In this document: positions 8,099 through 15,224 of the stretch, one piece after another
Layout of the letters: every line of letters starts with the position of its first letter
Numbering within the stretch: the stretch's first letter is position 1
Source of the DNA: Barthelona sp. PAP020
Lineage: Eukaryota > Metamonada: BaSk clade
Direction: 5' to 3'
Assembly: GCA_040182905.1 (NCBI GenBank)
Contig: JARQWU010000188.1
Location: 1 to 20,701 of the forward strand
DNA: 20,701 nt
The notes under the pieces: generated by a model
What the model saw: only the letters and a program-made list of their open reading frames with translations
Databases searched by the model: none
What the model was told of the DNA's origin: nothing
Made by a program: the position numbers and the translations under genes

Positions 8099-8102
8099 AT
8101 GA
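8076..8102 (+). promoter_or_regulatory. Two minimal upstream ORFs before the coiled-coil gene
   Basis: An ATG at 8076 is followed immediately by TAA (8076-8081), a start-stop element. A second ATG at 8094 reads ATG-CAA-TGA (8094-8102), and its TGA overlaps the main start codon at 8099-8101. If the leader begins near the TATA-predicted site, scanning ribosomes meet both before the main ORF. The sequence is certain; the regulatory role is inferred. Confidence 0.45.
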
Positions 8103-10015
8103 ATAATAGTCCACATGAAAAATTATCCCAGTTTTTAAGAGAAAATGGATTTTCTGGGCACATACCAACATTAAATTCAAAACACACTTCCATCTCTGTG
8201 ATTCAAAAATTAATAGCTGAAAATGATCGACTTAGAGGTGAACTAGAAAGAACAAAACAATCTGAGAACAATTTTGTATCTTATAGAAATGATTCAAAAG
8301 ATGATTCGCAACATATTTTATCCTTGTTGGCTGCCGAAAATTTACGTATATCCACACTAAATCAATCTTTGACGGATACTCAACAGATTAATCAAACAAG
8401 AATTAAACATTTGGAAAGAGAGATTGTTGAATTTAGACATGCCATCACACATTCTACTGATCAATCAATTATCCAAGCATCATCACAGTTTGATCGGCAA
8501 CAAGCTGCTGAAAGAAAACGCCATGAGCATTTAATGATGAAACTACGTGAAGAACGAGATTTAGCTGAATCAAAATCACGGTCTGCCCAACAAAGGTTTT
8601 CAGAATTACATGAATTGAACACTTTACAGGCAAGTCAGATTGAAACCTTGAATGTTGTGAGAACCACTCTCTCTGATGAGATCAAAAAATTGACCAAAGA
8701 AAACAGCTTGTTACATGAACGAGTTGATCAATTAGAAACGTTACAAAAGCTTGCTGATAGTGTTTCTATTGAAAATGATAATCGAGGGAAATGTCTGAAA
8801 TATTTATTAAACAGATTAGAAGCACTCTATATTGCAGGAGCGTTAAGCATAGATCCCAATGAGTTTCTTTTTGATTTGATTAGAGATTGTTCCATGAGCG
8901 ATTTTGAAGATTTGAGTGATGAAGATACGTTTAAAGTGGAGAGTGTTTACCACAAACCGTCTGAAATTTCACCAAAGAATGTTTCAACTCCATTGGGTGT
9001 TAATTTGTTTGGTTCTGATGAATCAATTAGTCCAGAATCATCTGAAAAAAGGAAATCTTTTGAAAGCGATCTGGTTATCATTCAAAGTAATGCATCAACA
9101 GCAATATTACCTAGTGGTAGAAATATTAGAGAAGATTTAATGAGCGAAATGGAGAAAGTGCATGCTCAAGAAATTGAATCCCTTGAAAAGGAGAATAAAG
9201 CCTTGGATTATCAATTAAAAGAACGAGAGTTAGAGTTAATTCTGGCAATGGATGCAAAGAATCAGCTTCAAAAAAAATTAGCCAATCTTCAACAGGAGAT
9301 TGTGACTATGCAACAAAAAGACTATGCCTTTGTTGAGCTAAGCAAAAATTCATGTGAGGGAATTCATCCTGAATTTAAAGGGAAGGACTCTCCTGTTACT
9401 TTTTCAATTGATGATTATCGTCGTTTAAAAGAGATGAATGCATTATTGAAAGTGAGATTGAAGAACATCAGTAAGAATTGCATATGTGGCTCAGCAGAAA
9501 AGTATGCGTTGCTGAAAGAAGATCGTTTGAATCGTTCATTAAATGAACTTCCAGATGTACTGTCAAAATCAAACCAAATAAAAAAACAACTTGAAAAAAC
9601 AAAAATTGGAAATTCAAAACAAAGTGAAAAGTTTGAAAGTTTTTCATCAAGAACATCCAGTCGAATTCATTCCCCATCTTCCAAAAATAATAATGATAGA
9701 GACAATAGGAAAAAGTTGTCTGCAAACCATAGCGATTTAGACATTCCTTCATTGGATGTTCCTCTTTCAATTGCTTTATTTGATCAAGAAATGAATGATA
9801 GACAAATTTATTCAGCAATACCATCCAGCAGAACAAAGAGTAAAGCTAAGCCCAAAGCAAAACTAAAAATCAACAACCTTACTTCATCTATATCTTCTTC
9901 ATATTTACCACAAAGAAATGATTTATCCTCTTCAATCTCTTCTAGAAGTTCAACAAGTAGAAAACAAAAGAAAAAACAACCATCTTACAATAAAAAAATT
10001 TTTTCACCTTGGTAA
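8099..10015 (+). CDS. Coiled-coil protein of unknown function
   Basis: Predicted 638 aa from ATG 8099 to TAA; I do not recognise the family. Residues 31-55 form a short helix rich in Leu/Glu/Arg. A long coiled coil covers about 75-225, then comes a more globular helical stretch with LLNRLEALYIAGALSIDPNE (236-255). An acidic, Ser-rich segment follows (264-325), and a second coiled coil spans about 340-405. A short conserved-looking block, SIDDYRRLKEMNALLKVRLK, comes before the C-terminus. The last ~130 residues are Ser-, Lys- and Asn-rich and probably disordered, ending in a basic KKKQPSYNKKIF tail. The layout resembles cytoskeletal, basal-body or vesicle-tether proteins, but nothing decides between them. 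The gene is divergent from the BuGZ-like gene and is preceded by two minimal upstream ORFs. Confidence 0.85.
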   Translation: MNNSPHEKLSQFLRENGFSGHIPTLNSKHTSISVIQKLIAENDRLRGELERTKQSENNFVSYRNDSKDDSQHILSLLAAENLRISTLNQSLTDTQQINQTRIKHLEREIVEFRHAITHSTDQSIIQASSQFDRQQAAERKRHEHLMMKLREERDLAESKSRSAQQRFSELHELNTLQASQIETLNVVRTTLSDEIKKLTKENSLLHERVDQLETLQKLADSVSIENDNRGKCLKYLLNRLEALYIAGALSIDPNEFLFDLIRDCSMSDFEDLSDEDTFKVESVYHKPSEISPKNVSTPLGVNLFGSDESISPESSEKRKSFESDLVIIQSNASTAILPSGRNIREDLMSEMEKVHAQEIESLEKENKALDYQLKERELELILAMDAKNQLQKKLANLQQEIVTMQQKDYAFVELSKNSCEGIHPEFKGKDSPVTFSIDDYRRLKEMNALLKVRLKNISKNCICGSAEKYALLKEDRLNRSLNELPDVLSKSNQIKKQLEKTKIGNSKQSEKFESFSSRTSSRIHSPSSKNNNDRDNRKKLSANHSDLDIPSLDVPLSIALFDQEMNDRQIYSAIPSSRTKSKAKPKAKLKINNLTSSISSSYLPQRNDLSSSISSRSSTSRKQKKKQPSYNKKIFSPW

Positions 10016-10052
10016 AAAGAATTTGATTATCGATAATTGACAGTGACCGTTA

Positions 10053-10066
10053 ACATTTTAAAATGT
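10053..10066. repeat. 14-bp perfect palindrome sharing a 12-bp core with 1442-1453
   Basis: ACATTTTAAAATGT is its own reverse complement and lies 38 nt past the stop of the coiled-coil gene. The core CATTTTAAAATG occurs again at 1442-1453, 166 nt past the stop of the WD40 gene, and both copies are preceded by GTTA or GTTAA. A separate palindrome, TTATCGATAA, lies just upstream at 10026-10035. It might be a protein-binding site or RNA hairpin near a 3' end, or chance in AT-rich DNA. Confidence 0.35.
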
Positions 10067-10175
10067 AAAATTTGTATTTTGTTGTTTAAGTAATTGTGTG
10101 ACTTAATGAAAGCAGAAAAATTAGGCAATTGACTTTCCCAGAGTTTTTGTTTTTTTATTATTACTTTATTTTTGA

Positions 10176-11639
10176 ATGTTATATAATTCCGATCCTGATC
10201 CTGAATTAGTATCTGTTTCAAAGGAGGAAGAAGATGTTGTTAGACAATCATCCAATGATGATTTTATTGGTGTTGTTGAAGAACGTTCTGTTCATGATAT
10301 TTTTTTCTTTATTGTATTTATAGTTGCTGTTGTTTGTTTTATTTGGTGGGGAATTCAATATATTTCCACTGTTGAACCATTATCTGATACTGTTTCCTCT
10401 TTTGCTGTTGCAAAACTTGGGGAATATAAGACATACATATGGGGAGCCATTGGTTGTGTATTTGTTCTTTGTTTAGTTTATATTTTATTGATCAGATTTA
10501 TTGCCAAACCTTTAATATATCTTTCAATTATTTTTGGAATTGTTGCTTTAGGATATGTTGGATTTTTGTGCATGTTTGATGATTATGTAAAGACTATTAT
10601 GCCATCAGCTCACATTATTGTGGCTGTGGTTATATGGTTTATCGATCTTGTGATAGTGTTTGTTGTGCTTTTTAATTTAAAGAATGTAGCATTCACAGCA
10701 ACTATGATGGAGGCATCATGTGAAGCTTTATTAGCTTGTCCATCTACTTTGATTCTTGGAGGTGTTTTGTTGTTGTTTGGTGCTGGTATAATTCTTTTTG
10801 GATTATTGTTCCTCTACTCTATTACTATCGCTGATGAATCAATGGTTTTACCCATGATTAATAATCGTGTTTCCTTATTCATTATTATGTTGTTTATTGG
10901 TCTTTGGATTACTGCCTTCCTCAGAGGTTTGTTTACAGTTTCTACTGCTGGTACGATTGCAAACTTTGCTTTTGCCAGAACAAGTGAGGACATCGTTGTT
11001 AACGCCTTTTCAATGTGTCTTGCTGCTTTAATATTCCATGCTGGTTCTATATGTATTGGAGCGTTTTTGATTGCACTTGTTGAGTTGTTGCAAATTCTTT
11101 TAGAAAAAGCCCGTAGAGAAACCGAAGGCAATAACAAGGTTGTTCAAGCTATTTTTTGTTGTTTACAATGTTGCTTAACCTGTATTCATGGTTGTTTGGA
11201 TTGGATCACACGTTATGTTTACATTTTCATTGCCATGTATGGTGAATCTTTCTGGAATTCTGCTAAAGGTGTTCATGATATTCTTTCCCAATACTTCTTA
11301 ACAATTGCACTTGTTGATTCTATTTCCAAATATGTCTACATTGTCACATCAGCTTTAGGGGGGGCTGGTTTTGGTTTATTGTCAAGATATTTGTGGATTC
11401 AAAATGGCTATCCAGTAAACAGTGCTTCATTGTTCATTTGGTTTGGTTTGGGAGCATTTGTATTCATTTTATTATATCTGGCTACTTTCTTGATTGCTGC
11501 TGCTGAAGATACTCTTATGGTTTGCTATGCTGAAGACAGAAAGAGAAATACCCAGACCGGTAATTATGCTTTGCCTGCTGAAATACATGCAGTTTTTGAT
11601 TCAAGTTCCAATATCAAACAAACATCGCCTTCAGTTTAG
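10176..11639 (+). CDS. Choline transporter-like protein (SLC44/CTL, Pns1 family)
   Basis: Predicted 487 aa from ATG 10176 to TAG. A ~38-residue acidic cytosolic N-terminus is followed by about ten hydrophobic segments (roughly 41-63, 89-108, 112-133, 145-167, 191-215, 233-255, 281-310, 345-354, 375-403, 419-443). Family marks are in the second half. There is a Cys cluster CCLQCCLTCIHGC (328-340), then YVYIFIAMYGESFWNSAKGV (347-366), then ALVDSISKYVYIVTSALGG. The terminal CYAEDRKRNTQTGNYALP matches the CTL C-terminal signature with its conserved acidic-Asp pair. The family moves choline or ethanolamine across plasma and organelle membranes; fungal Pns1 members have less certain substrates. Length matches the Pns1-type subgroup, without the large extracellular loop of animal CTLs. 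The upstream gap (10016-10175) carries a possible 8-codon upstream ORF at 10106-10132. Confidence 0.9.
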   Translation: MLYNSDPDPELVSVSKEEEDVVRQSSNDDFIGVVEERSVHDIFFFIVFIVAVVCFIWWGIQYISTVEPLSDTVSSFAVAKLGEYKTYIWGAIGCVFVLCLVYILLIRFIAKPLIYLSIIFGIVALGYVGFLCMFDDYVKTIMPSAHIIVAVVIWFIDLVIVFVVLFNLKNVAFTATMMEASCEALLACPSTLILGGVLLLFGAGIILFGLLFLYSITIADESMVLPMINNRVSLFIIMLFIGLWITAFLRGLFTVSTAGTIANFAFARTSEDIVVNAFSMCLAALIFHAGSICIGAFLIALVELLQILLEKARRETEGNNKVVQAIFCCLQCCLTCIHGCLDWITRYVYIFIAMYGESFWNSAKGVHDILSQYFLTIALVDSISKYVYIVTSALGGAGFGLLSRYLWIQNGYPVNSASLFIWFGLGAFVFILLYLATFLIAAAEDTLMVCYAEDRKRNTQTGNYALPAEIHAVFDSSSNIKQTSPSV

Positions 11640-11991
11640 TCAGTGTTTTTCTTTTGTTTTTTGTAAAATTGAAACCCTTTTTTTGTTTTTGTTATCTCAA
11701 CTGTGTAAGATTCGGTAAAAGTCAAAAATTTTGTTTTTAGAATGGTGAATTGATGCATTTCCCAAAGTAGAAGGTGAAGGACCAAATGATTCAGTTTTGG
11801 AAAAGGCAATTATATGACATGAACTTTTCTCTTTCTTCTTTTGTGTAAAAAAACGAAGACTTTGGAAATAGGCCCTCAAAAAAACAAAAGAAAAATAATT
11901 TATTCATTTACATGGTCATAAACAGTTCTGATTGTTTCACTTCCGTTTAAATTAGATTAGATTTGTCAAATTTTAAACAAAAAGTTATTTT
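11640..11991. other. Convergent intergenic region, 352 nt
   Basis: This gap separates the stops of the choline-transporter-like gene (+) and the PH-like coiled-coil gene (-). A GT...AG stretch at 11705-11740 (gtaaga...tttttag, 36 nt) looks like a short intron. The next ~75 nt (11741-11817) are visibly less AT-rich than the rest. I could not join these into a coding frame: the only longer plus-frame stretch has no start and is preceded by a stop. A minus-strand AATAAA at 11899-11904 lies 88 nt past the stop of the minus gene and may be its poly(A) signal. No tRNA-like fold is evident. Confidence 0.5.
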
Positions 11992-14142
11992 TCAGCAATT
12001 CAAGATTTTCTTTGAAGGAGATTCATGAGGAGAATCAATAAACAATGATTTGCTACTATTTTGTGAAAAATAATCAAATAAACTGTCAAAACTATGATCA
12101 AAATCTTTCTCAATCTTGGAATTCAAATGTGAAATGCATAATATAAAAGAGATAACATTTTTAATTGCATTGTTGCTTTCAGGAACAACAATATCTACTG
12201 AACGATCTTTAAAAAATGCTGAAAAACCAAAATGGGATATTCTTTGGGAAGGGGATAAAACGTTAAATGTTTGAGATTTTCCACTCAAAGTCAATTTGGT
12301 AATGGAATCTATCTTAACTGAAGAACATTTATTTGGAGTAATTAAATCATTTTTAGACCAACATAACCTTTCTAAAGAAAAATCAATCCAAATAAAACGT
12401 TGTACAAGTTTTTTATTGTTAAAATTCACTTTAGTACATTTTATTCCTTTACTGGCGAGCAAAAAAGCCTCTAACAATTGCTCATATAATAATCGTTTTG
12501 AATGTTCGATTTCAACTTGAGAAATTGCATGTGCTAAAGAGAATCTCATTTCCTCGATACTTTTTTGTTCAGATACAAATGATTCTTTGGATTTTGAAAT
12601 TATTCGCATTTCGTTCAACTCATTTTGTAGTTTCAAGAGAAGATCATCCTTTTCGTTAATAATCAATTTCAAATTTTCCTTTTCTTTTTCTTCTTTTTCT
12701 TCTTCTTGTTCTTGTTGTTCTTCTTCTTCTGACATATCAATGAATGAATCAGCATCTGATTCATAAGGATTGACAACAAAAGCATCTATTGATTGTTTTG
12801 CTTGAATCACAAGATTATATTTGGTCATTAATGACTCGTTGAGATTAACCATTTCATCATAACTCTTCTTTAGCCTTGCATAATCAGTATCCTTTTTCAT
12901 ATTCAACTGAATTTGTTTTCCTTCCATTTGATCATATTCTTTTTGCATAATTGAAAGATTTTCCATTGTAGCTTTCAAATTATCTGATAAAATGATTAAT
13001 TCTTCATCTTTTTCCCTAAGATTAACTTTCAATCCATCAATAATTTCTTCCAATTGATATATTTCTTTGTTTAAAGTATTCAAAGCTTTGTCAAAATGAT
13101 CATTCTTTTTGCTATTCATTTCGTTAATTAATGCTGTTTTTGCATTTAATTCAATGCTTAATCTATCGAAAGATTTCATCAACTCTTCATTATCAACTTC
13201 CAAAGATGTTATCATTTCATTTTTTATGTTTGTTTCATCAACATTTTTGAATAAAATCTCTTTGTATTCTTGAAGTTTTAAACGCAAAGAAGCAAGTAAA
13301 GATGAATACTCTTGGTCACGCAACAAGTCAATGTCAACTAACTCCTTATTTTTCAAACTTAAAAAATTATTACGTTTTTGTATATTCAATAATTTAATAT
13401 TCAAATGTTTCAAATGTTTATCAAATGTTTCAGTCTTTTCTCTCAATTTCTCTTCCAATCGTTCATTAGTTTCTTTGTAGAAAATTAGGTCTTTTTCAAG
13501 ACCTTGACTTTTTGATCTTTCATTTTTAATCAATTCATCAAAATAACTCTCTTTCTCTTTTAATTCAAATTTAGTCAACTTCAATTTTGATAGAAGGTCA
13601 GAAATCTCAATTTGATATTTTGATTCAATTTCATTCAGTATTTGAACTTTTTCACTCAATTCAGACTGTAATATATCATTAACTTCATATAACTCTTGAA
13701 TTTGCTCATTTTTTTCAATAACTTCTTTAATATCGTTGTCTTCGGAATGTTTATACATCTTATTGTTCATTTCTTCAACATAATTAAATTTTTCTAATTC
13801 TCCTTCTTTTATTGTTAAAAGTCTATTCAATTCATTATTCTCTTCTATCAATATATTCATTTTTTTTTCTATTTTTTCACGAAATTTTTCATCTTCTACT
13901 CTTTCTTGTAATAATACAGTAATTATATTTTGTAAAACATCAACATTTTGATCCAAAAACTCAAAATTTTCACTTTCATTTTCACTATTGATGCTTTCAT
14001 CTGTTTCTTTATCTTTGTCTTTTCTCATTGTAAGATTACTATTCAATTCAAAAGATTTAACTCGATTTAGATTAGGTAATAAAAATTGGCTTATGTCAGA
14101 AGATTGAATAATTAACTTCTCTTCATTTTCGTTAAAATTCAT
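11992..14142 (-). CDS. Long coiled-coil protein with C-terminal PH-like domain
   Basis: Predicted 716 aa from ATG 14142 to TGA. Residues ~65-560 are almost entirely heptad-type helix rich in Leu, Glu, Lys and Asn. They are broken by a poly-Glu/Gln stretch of about 20 residues. The last ~150 residues change character: KLVQRFIWIDFSLERLCWS, then VKIDSITKLTLSG, then HFGFSAFFKDRSVDIVVP, then a helix NAIKNVISFILCIS. This pattern (beta strands with F-W-x-D and L-x-W-S, ending in a long helix) is what a PH fold looks like, and recalls the PH-like domains at the C-termini of Mcp5/Num1 cortical anchors and of some phospholipases. Membrane or cortex anchoring is therefore plausible but inferred. The gene lies 165 nt downstream of V-ATPase D on the same strand. 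Confidence 0.83.
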   Translation of the reverse strand: MNFNENEEKLIIQSSDISQFLLPNLNRVKSFELNSNLTMRKDKDKETDESINSENESENFEFLDQNVDVLQNIITVLLQERVEDEKFREKIEKKMNILIEENNELNRLLTIKEGELEKFNYVEEMNNKMYKHSEDNDIKEVIEKNEQIQELYEVNDILQSELSEKVQILNEIESKYQIEISDLLSKLKLTKFELKEKESYFDELIKNERSKSQGLEKDLIFYKETNERLEEKLREKTETFDKHLKHLNIKLLNIQKRNNFLSLKNKELVDIDLLRDQEYSSLLASLRLKLQEYKEILFKNVDETNIKNEMITSLEVDNEELMKSFDRLSIELNAKTALINEMNSKKNDHFDKALNTLNKEIYQLEEIIDGLKVNLREKDEELIILSDNLKATMENLSIMQKEYDQMEGKQIQLNMKKDTDYARLKKSYDEMVNLNESLMTKYNLVIQAKQSIDAFVVNPYESDADSFIDMSEEEEQQEQEEEKEEKEKENLKLIINEKDDLLLKLQNELNEMRIISKSKESFVSEQKSIEEMRFSLAHAISQVEIEHSKRLLYEQLLEAFLLASKGIKCTKVNFNNKKLVQRFIWIDFSLERLCWSKNDLITPNKCSSVKIDSITKLTLSGKSQTFNVLSPSQRISHFGFSAFFKDRSVDIVVPESNNAIKNVISFILCISHLNSKIEKDFDHSFDSLFDYFSQNSSKSLFIDSPHESPSKKILNC

Positions 14143-14307
14143 TTTTTAATCAACTCTACAAAAATGTGTTCAAATCAATCGAAGAATTATCAAAAATGAA
14201 AAAATTAAATAAAATGATTCATCAAAATCAACATCCTATTTATCTTTTCAATCAAAAAAGCGAAAAAATAATGCCAAAACTATTTAAAAAACAAAAAATT
14301 TGTCGAT

Positions 14308-15114
14308 TTACACAACAATAAACATTTCATCATCACTTTCATTTTCAGCAATTATTTCTTTAAGTTTTTCCTCTATATCTTGACCTTGAGCCTCAAATCT
14401 CTTTTTGGTTTCCTCAGCAATCTGTATTTCTTTAACTTTGTTTATTCCCTGAACTTTCTTCATTCGGAAAAATTCTTCCATGGCTATTTCTTCTAATCTT
14501 TGTTTAACAAATGTTATTGTTGCTTCATATCTTGGAATAATAACATACTCCAAAGCATTCACACGACGATTAGTTTTCTTAATTACTTCATCAAGAACTC
14601 GATGACTTTGCTCTAAAGAAGCAACTCTCGCACCACATTCAATAATTCTTTGATATTTTTCTCTGCAATTTCTAATAGCAGCACCTCCTTTAGCTAAACC
14701 AATTTGTTCAATTAATTGAGCACCACTTCCTTCTTTATATATTTCATAATACGGTAATTCAACACCAGCAACATTCGTTTTTACAATTCTAACTTTTGTG
14801 AAAGCCTTATTGGTTGTTTGTTCCAAAGTTTGCAAAGTATTTGAACCAGCTTCAAATCGTACTTTCATATATGATTGTAAACCTTCTTTAACTACTATAT
14901 TTAATTCTTCTTGAGCTTCACCAATTTCCCTTTCAATTTTTCGAAATTGAAGGGTTAAAGCATCAGCTTTTTTTTTAAGAAGTTCATGACCTTTCAAACT
15001 GTTAGATTTTTAATGAAATAAAGAAATACCTTTGTGAGCTCCTTGCACACTCTCCTTTAACGTTGTCAAAACCATTTTGGTTGGAACAACACTTTGATCT
15101 CTTTCAGCAGACAT
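14308..15114 (-). CDS. ATP6V1D: V-type proton ATPase subunit D, two exons
   Basis: Exon 1 is 15030-15114 (ATG at 15114; MSAERDQSVVPTKMVLTTLK...) and exon 2 is 14308-14990, joined across a 39-nt intron. The spliced product is 255 aa, close to the ~250 aa of the family. The junction gives GAHKGHELLKKKADALTLQF, which lines up without gaps with the conserved start of V-ATPase D (and archaeal subunit D), confirming the splice choice. Exon 2 continues with the AGVELPYYE region and the long C-terminal helix. Subunit D is part of the central rotor stalk of the V1 sector; it couples ATP hydrolysis to proton pumping into acidic compartments. The C-terminus is acidic and ends in MFIVV. The gene is divergent from the acidic protein gene at 15225, only 110 nt apart. 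Confidence 0.95.
14991..15029 (-). other. 39-nt spliceosomal intron in V-ATPase D
   Basis: The intron begins GTATTT and ends TTTGAAAG, with a CTAAC branch-point match at 15001-15005 whose adenosine is 11 nt from the 3' end. It lies after codon 28 in phase 1. Unspliced reading meets a TAA inside it. A closer CAG at 14999-15001 could also act as acceptor, but it would shift the frame onto a TGA at once. The AAAG|GT sequence is repeated at both borders, so the cut could slide only within that repeat. Confidence 0.88.
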
Positions 15115-15224
15115 AAGTTATTGAAAAGAATTAATTATTTCAAAAGAAATCAACGATAAAAAAAAAATTGTTGCAACAGTTTTCTTAATTCTTTGAAATT
15201 TGGGTATATTCAACTTTAAGTTCA

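Noticed and set aside
10814-11137. 107-residue antisense ORF inside the choline-transporter-like gene
   Set aside because: It is the mirror of a transmembrane coding region, starts without support and lacks its own features.
11752-11817. Short plus-strand open stretch (DAFPKVEGEGPNDSV...) in the convergent gap
   Set aside because: No ATG, an in-frame TGA just upstream (11746-11748), and splicing from the 11705 donor does not bypass that stop.
12660-12735. Possible microsatellite in the coiled-coil gene (CTT/TTC-rich tract)
   Set aside because: It codes in frame for the Glu/Gln-rich stretch and is imperfect; ordinary low-complexity coding sequence.
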